NCBI GenBank assembly: GCA_041736625.1
Contig: JBGSTG010000014.1
Location: 1-64,000 of the forward strand
Direction of reading: 5' to 3'
DNA length: 64,000 bases
Source: M3007 sp041736625
GTDB taxonomy: Bacteria > Bacteroidota > Bacteroidia > Chitinophagales > Saprospiraceae
The notes beneath the pieces were generated by a model. That model saw nothing but the letters and a program-made list of their open reading frames with translations. It had not been told where the DNA came from and searched no databases. Below, one piece after another: positions 25,387-34,510 of this stretch. Numbering within the stretch: the stretch's first letter is position 1; each line of letters opens with the position of its first letter. Position numbers and translations under genes: made by a program.

Positions 25387-25848
25387 ATGAGAATCACCCT
25401 TTTAGTAGTCCTTTTTTCGGCCCTTTTTGCCGGCCAGGCTTTCGGACAAAGCCGATTTTCCAAGCACGAGATCGGTATCAACGCATTCCGGAATCCGTCT
25501 ATCGGAGCGGAATACCGCTACCGCTCCGTTTCCGTACACGCGGGTTATTACCCCACCAATTTTGAAAGCGACGTCACCACCGAATTCATCCGCGCAGGTC
25601 TCACCTATTGGTTCCTGCCGTTGGGGAAACGCGAAAATCCGTCGTCTTTCTACGCATCCGCGTCCTATGCCCGGGGTATGACCCGCGACTACAAGGGTAA
25701 AAACGCGTTTATGCCGGAAGTCGGTTTTCGATGGATGGTGTACAAAGGGCTGAACGTCCGCCTGGGGATAGCCGGGTTGGCTGCGGAAGGGGAGACCTTC
25801 AAGGTGAATCCTACACCGGGTATTGGCTACGCTTTTTTCTTTAACTAA
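25387..25848 (+). CDS. Small outer-membrane beta-barrel-like protein
   Basis: A 153-residue exported protein with a signal peptide (MRITLLVVLFSALFAGQAFGQ) and alternating amphipathic strands (SIGAEYRYRSVSVHAGYYP, TEFIRAGLTYWFLP, PSSFYASASYARG), ending in an aromatic-rich strand GIGYAFFFN. This is the look of a small outer-membrane barrel. The ATG at 25387 starts the signal peptide; longer frames add a polar extension. It may be a target of the Crp-like regulator encoded upstream. Function unknown. Confidence 0.72.
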   Translation: MRITLLVVLFSALFAGQAFGQSRFSKHEIGINAFRNPSIGAEYRYRSVSVHAGYYPTNFESDVTTEFIRAGLTYWFLPLGKRENPSSFYASASYARGMTRDYKGKNAFMPEVGFRWMVYKGLNVRLGIAGLAAEGETFKVNPTPGIGYAFFFN

Positions 25849-25862
25849 GGCAACAACACACG

Positions 25863-26570
25863 GTGGAAAACAAAATCATGGCAGGGGGACAAACCATCGG
25901 TATCCTGATGATCGTTGGGGCGGTACTCCTGCTCATTCCGTATATTTTACTGACGATGGTGTTCGACTACCCCGATGTGTTGCGCGCGGATCCGGGCACG
26001 GTGTTGGTGAAGTTCCACCAGGGCGGCCCGGCGTTGACAGGTTTGTGGTTTGCCTTTGCGATCGTTGGTTTGCCCCTGATTCCGGCGTACGTATTGCTGG
26101 GGCAGCAACTGGAAAAGCACCTTTCTTTCGTGCGATGGGTCACCATGATGGGTGTGGCAGGCCTGTTGGTGCAGATGATCGGCTTGCTTCGGTGGACGTT
26201 TGTCGTTCCCGTACTCGCCCGCCTGTACGTTTCCGGTACGGAGGGCGTACGGGAGGCAACAACCGTCGCTTTCCAGGTCATACACCAGTATGGCGGGGTG
26301 GCGCTGGGTGAACACATGGGGCAGTTGTTCACGATTATCTGGACGGTCGGCATGAACCAGGCGCTGGGTCATTTGAAAATCATACCGCGCCGGGTGTTTG
26401 TGTTGGGGTACGTTGCTTCGGCGATTTACCTGATGGCGCAGGCAGAATTGTTGGCCACGGTAGTGCCCGGGTTTCCGGTATGGGCGCCGGCGGGCCTGAT
26501 TGGCAGTACTTTATGGCTGGCCTGGCTGGTCGCAGTTGGCGTTGACCTGTTGGGTCATCGCAGGGGATGA
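25863..26570 (+). CDS. DUF4386-like integral membrane protein
   Basis: A 235-residue polytopic membrane protein with six or so hydrophobic segments, starting near IGILMIVGAVLLLIPYI. The pattern resembles the DUF4386 family, whose function is unknown. The frame begins with GTG at 25863; ATG 25878 (MAGGQTIG) is an equally reasonable start. It lies 14 bases after the barrel protein gene on the same strand. Confidence 0.7.
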   Translation: MENKIMAGGQTIGILMIVGAVLLLIPYILLTMVFDYPDVLRADPGTVLVKFHQGGPALTGLWFAFAIVGLPLIPAYVLLGQQLEKHLSFVRWVTMMGVAGLLVQMIGLLRWTFVVPVLARLYVSGTEGVREATTVAFQVIHQYGGVALGEHMGQLFTIIWTVGMNQALGHLKIIPRRVFVLGYVASAIYLMAQAELLATVVPGFPVWAPAGLIGSTLWLAWLVAVGVDLLGHRRG

Positions 26571-26640
26571 CGATCCGCCTGACCCAGGTGGTTATCGGGA
26601 AAAGGAAACGGTTCATATCCCTGAAAGGTGTCCATTATAT

Positions 26641-26648
26641 TACATTTG
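26641..26648 (+). promoter_or_regulatory. -7 element of the AI-2E family gene
   Basis: TACATTTG matches TAnnTTTG. Its position makes ATG 26674 the most likely start, with a leader of roughly 20 bases. Confidence 0.5.
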
Positions 26649-26673
26649 CCATGGACAAATGAAATTCCTCGAT

Positions 26674-27753
26674 ATGAATAAGGATCAAAAACTGGATGAA
26701 GTGTTTCGGGTTACCAGCGAAACATCGATCAGGATGGGTTTCCTGCTCTTGCTGATTGTTTGGTGTTTCCAGATCATTCTGCCCTTCGCCAGTGTGATTG
26801 TGTGGGGGGGTATTCTGGCGTTGGCGATGGCGCCATTGCACAGCGGTATTGAGCGCAGGTTGGGCGGAAGGCGCGTATTGGCCTCTACACTGATCATTCT
26901 GCTCGGATTTTTGTTCATTCTCGTGCTTAGCGGGTTGTTTCTGGGCTCCATAGTGAACGGTGGGAAAGAATTGGGCGGCAGGTTGGAGGGGGGCACGCTC
27001 ACCATACCGCCGCCGCCCGACAATGTTACGGGTTGGCCTTTGATCGGAACAAGCCTGTACAATGCCTGGAAGCAGGCTTCGGAAAGCCTGGGCGGTTTTG
27101 TCGCCGAGCACAGGAACCAGATAAAAGATGCGGGTAGCGTACTGCTGAAAGGCACGCTCAATACGGTGAGCGCGTTTGTGCAATTTATGTTGTCCTTTAT
27201 CCTGGCCGGTATCCTCCTGGGGACCACCGGCTCGGCGGATATGGCAAGGCAGTTTTTCAGAAAGCTGGCAGGCGAAAGAGGGGATGAATTTGCGGATATC
27301 ACGGCCGTAACGGTTCGGAATGTGACCAGAGGCATCATCGGCGTCGCGCTGATCCAGGCAGTGCTAACGGGGCTCGGATTCGTTATGGCCGGCGTGCCAC
27401 ATGCAGGGTTATGGGCACTGGTTGTGCTGGTGCTGGCCATCCTCCAGTTGCCGGCAACGATTGTCACGCTGCCCATCATCATCTGGATTTTTTCAACACT
27501 CAGCGTATTCCCGGCCATTTTGTGCTCCGGCTACCTGGTGCTTGCCGGGTTATCCGATAATTTCTTCAAGCCAATCCTGCTGGGCAAGGGCGCACCGGTT
27601 CCGATGTTGGTGATCTTTCTGGGTGTGCTTGGCGGATTTATCATGAGCGGCTTTATCGGCTTGTTCACGGGTGCCATCATCATTTCTATTGGGTATACCT
27701 TGTTTCTCTCGTGGCTGGGATATCCACAACGGCCCCAGCTGGCCGGGCAGTAG
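26674..27753 (+). CDS. AI-2E/PerM family (UPF0118) membrane transporter
   Basis: A 359-residue inner-membrane protein of the AI-2E transporter/PerM family, associated with autoinducer-2 export or Na+/H+ antiport in characterised members; substrates vary. It shows two helices near the N-terminus (MGFLLLLIVWCFQIILPFA), a large extracytoplasmic region rich in Gly and Pro (GGTLTIPPPPDNVTG), and a C-terminal helix cluster with the PVPMLVIFLGVLGG stretch typical of the family. Longer frames begin inside the previous gene; the -7 box at 26641 favours MNKDQKLDE. Confidence 0.87.
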   Translation: MNKDQKLDEVFRVTSETSIRMGFLLLLIVWCFQIILPFASVIVWGGILALAMAPLHSGIERRLGGRRVLASTLIILLGFLFILVLSGLFLGSIVNGGKELGGRLEGGTLTIPPPPDNVTGWPLIGTSLYNAWKQASESLGGFVAEHRNQIKDAGSVLLKGTLNTVSAFVQFMLSFILAGILLGTTGSADMARQFFRKLAGERGDEFADITAVTVRNVTRGIIGVALIQAVLTGLGFVMAGVPHAGLWALVVLVLAILQLPATIVTLPIIIWIFSTLSVFPAILCSGYLVLAGLSDNFFKPILLGKGAPVPMLVIFLGVLGGFIMSGFIGLFTGAIIISIGYTLFLSWLGYPQRPQLAGQ

Positions 27754-27788
27754 GTTGTTGTTGCCGGTGCGGTTTGCAGGCCGGCTGG

Positions 27789-28553
27789 TTACTGCGGGGT
27801 CTGGCTGCTGTCTTTGGTCAACACGTATTTGGCCCGCGCTTCCAGCTCCTGCATGGAAATGATCTCCCGCAGCTGAAACGTTTTGTCGAATCCGGATGCG
27901 CCGCCGTAGTGCATGTTACGGTAAACGAGCCCGAGCCCCTTAGCGTACCACTCTTCCCCTGCGCCTTCAATCTCCGCAGCGCCCTCCTGCTCGTACCCGA
28001 TGGCTTCGCGCAGGCCAAAACGGATGGTAGGGTACGACTGGTCGCGGAAGGTGAAGGCGGGTCCGTCGCCCAGAAAACGTCGGTTCCGGATCAGGTAGAT
28101 GGTGGCGCCCGGCGTGGATGGAGGGGAATAGGACAGGCTGAAAAGGAATACGCCCAGCGAATCCGTCACCTGAAACGGAAATAGGTTGGGCGAAGCGACC
28201 GTGGCAGGCACCTGGATAAGGGTGCTGCGTGTGCTGTCGGGTTCATACAGAAAATAGTCGCGCAGCAGGGCGCCGCTCTTCACGAGTTTCTCTCGTGTGA
28301 TCTGCCGGATTTCAAACGTTTGGTCATAATTGGTGCACGACAGGAAAATGCCGCTGTCGCGAACAAAGCCGCGGCAGTACCAGTATTCCGGGGCCGACGA
28401 GTCGCCGGCAGGCAAATCGTACACATACACTTTACCACCCAGCAGATCGAGTGCGGGAAAATAGTAATCGCGGACGTCGCGGTTCCCCGATGTGCATGCC
28501 GCCGCAAACAGCACCAGGCCAAAAATCAGTAAGCGCTGTGTTAGGTTGTTCAT
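27789..28553 (-). CDS. Lipoprotein of unknown function
   Basis: A 254-residue protein with a lipoprotein signal peptide (LLIFGLVLFAAAC, lipobox AAAC with the cysteine near residue 20), predicted to be anchored in the inner or outer membrane. The mature part is beta-rich with no family I recognise. ATG 28553 starts at the signal; an upstream TTG at 28574 would overlap the stop of the DUF4286 gene by 4 bases (coupled translation) and add seven residues, so either start is possible. It is likely cotranscribed with the DUF4286 gene. Confidence 0.75.
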   Translation of the reverse strand: MNNLTQRLLIFGLVLFAAACTSGNRDVRDYYFPALDLLGGKVYVYDLPAGDSSAPEYWYCRGFVRDSGIFLSCTNYDQTFEIRQITREKLVKSGALLRDYFLYEPDSTRSTLIQVPATVASPNLFPFQVTDSLGVFLFSLSYSPPSTPGATIYLIRNRRFLGDGPAFTFRDQSYPTIRFGLREAIGYEQEGAAEIEGAGEEWYAKGLGLVYRNMHYGGASGFDKTFQLREIISMQELEARAKYVLTKDSSQTPQ

Positions 28554-28570
28554 AAATAACGACTTGTATT

Positions 28571-28888
28571 TCAAGTGCTTTCCAGGGTAATGACTTCCAT
28601 GATGGTGCGAAAGGCGGCGAACCGGCCCTCGTAGCGCTGCTGGTGATCGGCCTGCAGGTGAGGTGCGAATTCTTCCTGATACCGGCGCAGGTGGTCGATG
28701 TCCGGAACCAGGTATTGCACGGTAAAGATTTCGGCGTCCTCGTGTTCGTGGCCAAGGAGCCGGCTCAGGCGGTAGGAGCGGAACATGCCGGTGCCCATCA
28801 CTGCGGGAATGTGCACGGTTTGCATCCAGTGCAGCCAGTCCTCGTGCACATCCCGGTCGACGGTAATGGTGACGTTATAAAGTAACAT
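28571..28888 (-). CDS. DUF4286 family protein
   Basis: A 105-residue small cytoplasmic protein of the DUF4286 family, with the characteristic opening YNVTITVDRDVHEDWLHWMQ and the later HLQADHQQRYEGRFAAFRT. It has a ferredoxin-like predicted fold and is found across Bacteroidota without a known role. A near-match to the -7 box (TTCTTTTG, 28894-28901) lies only 5 bases before its ATG, which suggests a very short or absent leader. Confidence 0.85.
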   Translation of the reverse strand: MLLYNVTITVDRDVHEDWLHWMQTVHIPAVMGTGMFRSYRLSRLLGHEHEDAEIFTVQYLVPDIDHLRRYQEEFAPHLQADHQQRYEGRFAAFRTIMEVITLEST

Positions 28889-28893
28889 AGCGA

Positions 28894-28901
28894 CAAAAGA
28901 A
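28894..28901 (-). promoter_or_regulatory. Candidate -7 element of the DUF4286 gene
   Basis: TTCTTTTG on the minus strand, one mismatch from TAnnTTTG, 5 bases before the ATG. Confidence 0.3.
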
Positions 28902-28991
28902 CAAATTTTTCAGTTGTTATCCAAAAATTTACCGATCTTGTTAACCGTTGGAAGATATACGCTGTTTCGCATCCACCAAGACTAATGTTCC

Positions 28992-31736
28992 ATGCCTTTT
29001 TTCTACCGTTTATTTGCCTTTGCCGGATTGCTCTTGCTTCCGTTCCTACTGAGGGCCACGCACAACCGCGCCGGTGAAATTCACATCCGGCAGATTGGCC
29101 CGCTGACCGTTGAGGCCACCATCATCACCTGGACGAAGGCCAGCAGTGTGAATGCCGACCGCGATTCGCTGACCATCAATTGGGGGGATGGCACGTTCCA
29201 GTCCGTGGTGCGCAGCAACGGTGGTGGGGCAGGGGTGGTGTTGCCCAACGACATCAAGTTCAACACGTATGTAGCCATCCACACCTACGCAGGCCCTTCG
29301 CGCTACACCATTTCCATGACCGATCCCAACCGAAACGGCGGTATCGTGAACGTGAATCCGCCCTCTTCGGACAATGTGCCCTTTCACATTGCCACTACCT
29401 ACCAGTTCCAGGATCCCCAATTTGGCGGTAATAACACCACCCCATTCCTGATCCAGCCCCCCATCGACGTGGCCTGCATGGGCAAGCCGTTCAAACACAA
29501 CCCGAATGCGTACGACCCGGATGGCGACAGCCTCTCCTACCAGTTTATCGTGCCGCTGCAATCCTCCAACACCCCGGTGCCCAACTATTCTTTTCCCAAC
29601 CAGATAAACCCGGGCCCGGACAACAACCTGAAACTGGACACCCGAAACGGCGACATCCTGTGGGAAACACCCCAGGCGCCGGGGGAGTACAACCTGGCGT
29701 TTATCATCGTCTCGTGGCGCAACGGACGCCCCATCGATACCACCATTCGCGACATGCAGATCCTGGTTGAACAATGCGAAAACAACCCGCCCGACGTGGT
29801 GTCGGAAGACCAGTACTGTGTGATCGCCGGTGAAAAACTGGTCTTTCAGGTGACGGCTACCGATCCCGATACCAGCGATCGGGTGAGGCTTACCGCGCTC
29901 GGCGGCCCGTTCAACACCCCCGTCAGTCCGGCTACTTTCGATGCGCCGGCCACTTCGGTTTTCCCCCCGGTAACCGGCACCTTTGAGTGGCAAACGACTT
30001 GCGAGCACATCTCCAGGCAGCCCTACTCCGTGGTGTTCAAGGCCGTCGATTCCGTCAGCCGTTCCGTACCCCAGTTGGCCGACCTGAAAACGGTATCCAT
30101 CAAGGTAGTGGGGCCGCCGCCACTCGACGTGCAGGCCACCGCCACGCAGGGCGTGGTGACCGTCAGTTGGGAAAACCCCTATTTCTGCGAAAATGCCGCC
30201 GACGATTATTTTTATGGTTTCTCCGTGTGGCGGCGCGAAGGGAGCAACCCGTTCGATCCGGACAGCTGCACACCGGGGCTGGCCGGACGCGGATATACCG
30301 AACTGGTTTTCATCACATCTACGGTTGAAAACGGAAGGTATGTTTTTCAGGACCCCAACGTGGAACGCGGCAGGACATACTGTTACCGGGTGCTGGCCAA
30401 ATTTGCCCGCACCTCTTTTGGCGGGTACCGCTACAACCTGGTGGAAAGCCTGCCCTCCGACGAAGTGTGCGTGCAACTCCCTCGCGACATCCCGCTCATC
30501 ACCAACGTGTCGGTGCTGCAAACGGACCCCGTTAATGGCGCCATAGAGGTACGCTGGACCAAGCCGGTTGCCGCCGACCTGGATACCATCCGGAACCCCG
30601 GCCCCTACCGGTATCAGCTGTTGCGCGCCGATGGCCTGTCCGGCGGAACCCTTCAGCCCGTTCCCGGCGCCACTTTCGACGCGCCGGCTTTCTGGCTGGC
30701 CAACGACACCTTCTTCATCGACCAGACGGGGTTGAACACTTCCGGACAGCCGTACCATTACAAAGTAAACTTTTTTGTAAGCGGAAACACCACGCCGTTG
30801 GGCAACAGCCCCACCGCATCGTCGGTATTCCTCTCCGTCGCGTCAACCGACCGACGAAACATCCTCACGTGGACGCACCAGACCCCCTGGAAAAACAACG
30901 AATTCGCCGCTTTCCGGCTTGACAACGCCACCGGACAGTTCGACTCCATCGGCGTATCCAACACCGATTCATACGAAGACCGGGAACTCACCAACGGCCA
31001 GGAATACTGTTACTATGTGCGCAGTAAGGGCACGTACAGCATAGACGGCGTACCCGATCCGCTGTTCAACCTGTCGCAACGGGCGTGCGGCATCCCGCTG
31101 GACACCATCCCGCCTTGTGTGCCGACCTTGGCGGTGGGCAACCTGTGCAACGGCGAGCCGGGAAACGAGCCCGACCCGCCCTTTGAGAACATCCTGAGCT
31201 GGAACAACCCGAACCTGGACTGCCCGGAGTCGGCCGACGCTGTTCGATATCGCATCTGGTACGCTTTTGACCCCGACGGAACGCCTCAGGTCATTGAAAC
31301 CATCGAAGATCCGGCCATCGTACAATGGGTGCACAGTCTGCCAGACGGTTTGGCCGGTTGTTATGCTGTTTCGGCCATCGATTCGGTGGGCAATGAAAGT
31401 GCGCTGAGTGAAGTTATTTGCGTGGATAATTGTCCGCAATATGTTCTCCCTAACGCATTTACGCCCAACGGAGACGAGCAGAACGACCGCTTTACACCCT
31501 TCCCGGGCTGGCGGTTTGTTTCGCGGGTCGATTTCCAGGCTTTTAACCGGTGGGGAAATTTGGTGTTTCAAACCAGCGACCCTGCGCTGCAATGGGACGG
31601 GCGGAATATGCAAGGGGAACAACTGTCGGAGGGCACCTATTTCTACCGGTGTCTGGTGTACGAAAGCCGGGTAGGGGGCGAGGTGCTTCGTTCGGAAATC
31701 CTCAGCGGATACATCGAACTGATTCGGGGACAGTGA
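28992..31736 (+). CDS. Large secreted protein with T9SS type B (gliding motility-associated) C-terminal domain
   Basis: A 914-residue exported protein. The signal peptide is MPFFYRLFAFAGLLLLPFLL. The N-terminal 250 residues have PKD-like strands and the phrases RAGEIHIRQIGP and NPNAYDPDGDSLSYQF, as in large Bacteroidota surface proteins. The middle has fibronectin III-like repeats. The C-terminal 95 residues are the CHU_C/TIGR04131 type B sorting domain (LPNAFTPNGDEQNDRF to FNRWGNLVFQT and ends GYIELIRGQ). Type B substrates are exported by the T9SS and may need PorP-like partners. It is probably a surface adhesin; the target is unknown. Confidence 0.9.
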   Translation: MPFFYRLFAFAGLLLLPFLLRATHNRAGEIHIRQIGPLTVEATIITWTKASSVNADRDSLTINWGDGTFQSVVRSNGGGAGVVLPNDIKFNTYVAIHTYAGPSRYTISMTDPNRNGGIVNVNPPSSDNVPFHIATTYQFQDPQFGGNNTTPFLIQPPIDVACMGKPFKHNPNAYDPDGDSLSYQFIVPLQSSNTPVPNYSFPNQINPGPDNNLKLDTRNGDILWETPQAPGEYNLAFIIVSWRNGRPIDTTIRDMQILVEQCENNPPDVVSEDQYCVIAGEKLVFQVTATDPDTSDRVRLTALGGPFNTPVSPATFDAPATSVFPPVTGTFEWQTTCEHISRQPYSVVFKAVDSVSRSVPQLADLKTVSIKVVGPPPLDVQATATQGVVTVSWENPYFCENAADDYFYGFSVWRREGSNPFDPDSCTPGLAGRGYTELVFITSTVENGRYVFQDPNVERGRTYCYRVLAKFARTSFGGYRYNLVESLPSDEVCVQLPRDIPLITNVSVLQTDPVNGAIEVRWTKPVAADLDTIRNPGPYRYQLLRADGLSGGTLQPVPGATFDAPAFWLANDTFFIDQTGLNTSGQPYHYKVNFFVSGNTTPLGNSPTASSVFLSVASTDRRNILTWTHQTPWKNNEFAAFRLDNATGQFDSIGVSNTDSYEDRELTNGQEYCYYVRSKGTYSIDGVPDPLFNLSQRACGIPLDTIPPCVPTLAVGNLCNGEPGNEPDPPFENILSWNNPNLDCPESADAVRYRIWYAFDPDGTPQVIETIEDPAIVQWVHSLPDGLAGCYAVSAIDSVGNESALSEVICVDNCPQYVLPNAFTPNGDEQNDRFTPFPGWRFVSRVDFQAFNRWGNLVFQTSDPALQWDGRNMQGEQLSEGTYFYRCLVYESRVGGEVLRSEILSGYIELIRGQ

Positions 31737-31833
31737 TATGACGGAGGGGTATTTTGCCCGGCCTTATGCTCAAAACACGACAAATGCGCATTTCTGACGG
31801 GCCCTTTCTGCCGCTCCGTTGTTAACCCATACG

Positions 31834-31841
31834 TATCTTTA
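31834..31841 (+). promoter_or_regulatory. Weak -7 element before the 31869 gene
   Basis: TATCTTTA, one mismatch from TAnnTTTG, 27 bases before the ATG. Confidence 0.3.
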
Positions 31842-31868
31842 CCTTCGATCATTCAATCATCCCGAACC

Positions 31869-34394
31869 ATGCGAACAATCTTCCTGCTTTCCTTTTTGGT
31901 AATCTCCTTTTCAGGGCTTTTTGCCGGGTCGCCCTATTTGGCCGAAGGCCAGGGTTACTACACCGTGACCTTTCCCAACGACACCACCATCTATGGGTGC
32001 GGCGCCGTCGCGCCGGTTGTGCAACCCGTGATCAGCCATTACGGCCAGTGCAATTTCGCGGTTGGGATTTCGTACCAGGACGAGGTTTTTTACCTCAGCG
32101 GATCCACCTCCTGTTACAAAATCGCCCGCCGTTGGCGCTTGCTGTGGTGGTGCGACTATCATCCCACCTACACGCCGACCGTCATTCCCAATCCAACCAA
32201 TTCCGATCTGGGACCCACTGTGGATGCCCACGCGGTGAACCACGGGTTTCTGGAGTACACCCAGATCATCAAGGTGCTCGACGGAGAGGCGCCCGTGATC
32301 GCCGGATGCCCGACGGCTGCACTGGATTTTTGCGATATTACCGACAACAACCCGCAATTCTGGAACGCCTCGTTCTGGTGGGACGCCGCAACCGGCAAAC
32401 ACGATCTGTGCGAAAGACCGGTTGACCTCCCCGTTATGGCTTTCGATTCCTGCACCGGAACCAACCTGAAAGCGCGTTACTTGTTGTTGCTTGACCTGGA
32501 CAACAACGGGTCGATGGAAACCGTAGTGTCGAGTACCAACCCCCCGGCGCCCGGAACCATCGCTGCCGGCAACGCCCAGAACCCGAATTACACAGGCGGG
32601 AATGTGCAGGTATTCGACCACCGTCCGGTGGCTGCCAACCTCAAATACCGCTTTGCGGTAGAAACGGGAACGGACCCCGCTACGGGACAGTTTGTCGCTG
32701 CCGCTCGCTGGAACACCGAGCTGACGCCCGGTCAGTTTGTGCAGCCTGAGTTGCCCGCCGGCAAACACAAAATCAAGTGGTTTATTGAAGACGGCTGCGG
32801 AAATACGGCCTCCTGCGAATACATGTTTGTCATCCGGGACTGTAAGGCGCCCACCGTGGTGTGCATCAACGGCCTGAGCACAAACCTCATGCAGACCGGC
32901 ATGGTTGTCCTGGCCGATACCTCGTTTATTCACTACCTCGCAGACAACTGCACGCCCGTAGCCCAAATCCGTACCGGCATCCGCAAGGCAGGAACGGGAA
33001 CAGGATTTCCACAAAATAGCCATTCCGTGACTTTTGATTGCACCGAATTGGGCAAACAGGAGGTGGAGGTGTGGGCCATTGACGTGGACGGAAACGCCGA
33101 CTTCTGCAAGACCTTCGTAGATGTTCAGGATAACATGGGGGTTTGCAAACCCTCGAGCAAATTCGGCGGACATATCGCCGGCCAGAACCTGAAACCACTG
33201 CCCGGCATGCCTGTTTATTTGAAAAAAGCAGGCAAAACAACGGAAATGGCACTGGCCGACGCCCAGGGGAATTACCAGTTCGACCCCCAGGCGGCCGGGT
33301 GCGACTACACCGTGGCGCCTCATTTCGACACCCTGCCCCTGGCCGGGGTGAACACGCTCGACGTGTTGCTGACCGCCCTGCACCAGTCCAAATTCCTGTC
33401 CATCAGCAATCCGTATGCCTTGCTGGCTGCCGATGCCGACGGGAACGGGCTGGTCAACCAGGCCGACGCAACCGTGCTCATCCAACTGCTGTTGGGCGAC
33501 GTGCAATCGTTCCCGGGCTTGCCCTCCTGGCAGTTTGTCGATCAGACGTACACTTTTGCGGATCCCGCAAACCCCTTCCCGGCCGGATTGCCGGCTTTGG
33601 AAACGTTCTGCCTGATGCCGGACGCTTCGCCTGTTTTTTCCTTCATCGGCATCAAAACAGGGGATGTCAATGCATCAGCCCAAACCCAACTCACCCAAAC
33701 GGGGGGGCTAGACCGGCAGGAATACGTCAACTATTCGGTTGCTCAAACCCGTATATCGGCCGGACAGTCCATTCGGGTGCCCGTATTTGCACCCCAAATG
33801 GACAACCTCGCGGCCCTGCAGCTGGCGTTGGGCTTCGACCCCGAGGCGCTGGCGCTGCGTCAGGTAGAACCGGCACTCCTGCCGGTGGACTGGATCCGGG
33901 CCAACACAGAAAAACACCGCATCTCGGCCAGCTGGCATTCGGTCGACGTATTCGGGCGGACGCCCGATAAAAATGCCGGAAGGGAATTGTTTGTCCTGAA
34001 TTTCACAGCGTTGAAAAACGGTTTGCTGAGTGATTATTTGTTCCTGGACAGCGAAAGGATCGCTTCCGAAGTGTATGATGTAAACCTGCATACCATACCT
34101 GCCGGCCTGGCTTTCGAGCGCCGGGCAGCCCGCCGCGCATCGTTCGGGATCGACCAAATCCGGCCCAACCCGGCATCCGACCGCGTACAGGTCACCTGCT
34201 ATGCACCCGAACCCTGCGAGGTGCGTTTCCGCTGGGTGGATGCCAAAGGTCAGGTGCAGGGAACGGAAAACAGAAGCCTGACCGAAGGCGATCAAGTTCT
34301 TTCGTTCGACCTGCCGGCAACGTCCCCGGGAATGCTTTTCCTGCATGCCGACGGCGCCCATGGAAATGCTGTAATGCAGGTGGTCAGGGAATAA
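31869..34394 (+). CDS. Large secreted protein with dockerin- and cohesin-like regions and T9SS type A tail
   Basis: An 841-residue exported protein with a signal peptide (MRTIFLLSFLVISFSGLFA). Cys-rich beta segments follow (for example PVIAGCPTAALDFCD and DGCGNTASCEYMFVIRDC), of a type common in Saprospiria. A SdrD-B-like region (GGHIAGQNLKPLPGMPVYLKK) leads into a dockerin-like stretch (DADGNGLVNQADATVLIQLL) and a cohesin-like domain (LAALQLALGFDPEALALRQV). The end carries a type A sorting tail (IRPNPASDRVQVTCYAPEP to MQVVRE). The dockerin and cohesin-like pair suggests calcium-dependent assembly, but their order within one chain is usual for this phylum. It follows the type B protein on the same strand. 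Confidence 0.85.
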   Translation: MRTIFLLSFLVISFSGLFAGSPYLAEGQGYYTVTFPNDTTIYGCGAVAPVVQPVISHYGQCNFAVGISYQDEVFYLSGSTSCYKIARRWRLLWWCDYHPTYTPTVIPNPTNSDLGPTVDAHAVNHGFLEYTQIIKVLDGEAPVIAGCPTAALDFCDITDNNPQFWNASFWWDAATGKHDLCERPVDLPVMAFDSCTGTNLKARYLLLLDLDNNGSMETVVSSTNPPAPGTIAAGNAQNPNYTGGNVQVFDHRPVAANLKYRFAVETGTDPATGQFVAAARWNTELTPGQFVQPELPAGKHKIKWFIEDGCGNTASCEYMFVIRDCKAPTVVCINGLSTNLMQTGMVVLADTSFIHYLADNCTPVAQIRTGIRKAGTGTGFPQNSHSVTFDCTELGKQEVEVWAIDVDGNADFCKTFVDVQDNMGVCKPSSKFGGHIAGQNLKPLPGMPVYLKKAGKTTEMALADAQGNYQFDPQAAGCDYTVAPHFDTLPLAGVNTLDVLLTALHQSKFLSISNPYALLAADADGNGLVNQADATVLIQLLLGDVQSFPGLPSWQFVDQTYTFADPANPFPAGLPALETFCLMPDASPVFSFIGIKTGDVNASAQTQLTQTGGLDRQEYVNYSVAQTRISAGQSIRVPVFAPQMDNLAALQLALGFDPEALALRQVEPALLPVDWIRANTEKHRISASWHSVDVFGRTPDKNAGRELFVLNFTALKNGLLSDYLFLDSERIASEVYDVNLHTIPAGLAFERRAARRASFGIDQIRPNPASDRVQVTCYAPEPCEVRFRWVDAKGQVQGTENRSLTEGDQVLSFDLPATSPGMLFLHADGAHGNAVMQVVRE

Positions 34395-34410
34395 GCGCAC
34401 TGGATATTTA

Positions 34411-34456
34411 TTTTTGCCGCGAATTAGCGCGAATTCGCGCTAATTCGCGGCAAAAA
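34411..34456. repeat. Perfect 46-bp palindrome, copy 1
   Basis: TTTTTGCCGCGAATTAGCGC and its reverse complement flank the centre GAATTC, with no mismatch over 46 bases (23-bp stem). The same palindrome recurs at 55044-55095. It lies between a T9SS gene and fhs and could form a cruciform or terminate transcription. Confidence 0.95.
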
Positions 34457-34478
34457 ATAAAGACGCGGTTTTCCGCTT

Positions 34479-34486
34479 TACCTTTG
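34479..34486 (+). promoter_or_regulatory. -7 element of fhs
   Basis: TACCTTTG, an exact match to TAnnTTTG, 24 bases before ATG 34511 and 22 bases after the palindrome. Confidence 0.5.
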
Positions 34487-34510
34487 CCGCGCATCAAATG
34501 CCTGCATCGA

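Noticed and set aside
29046..30758. A 570-codon frame on the minus strand opposite the type B T9SS protein
   Set aside because: No signal peptide or domain; the plus strand carries both a signal peptide and a sorting domain.
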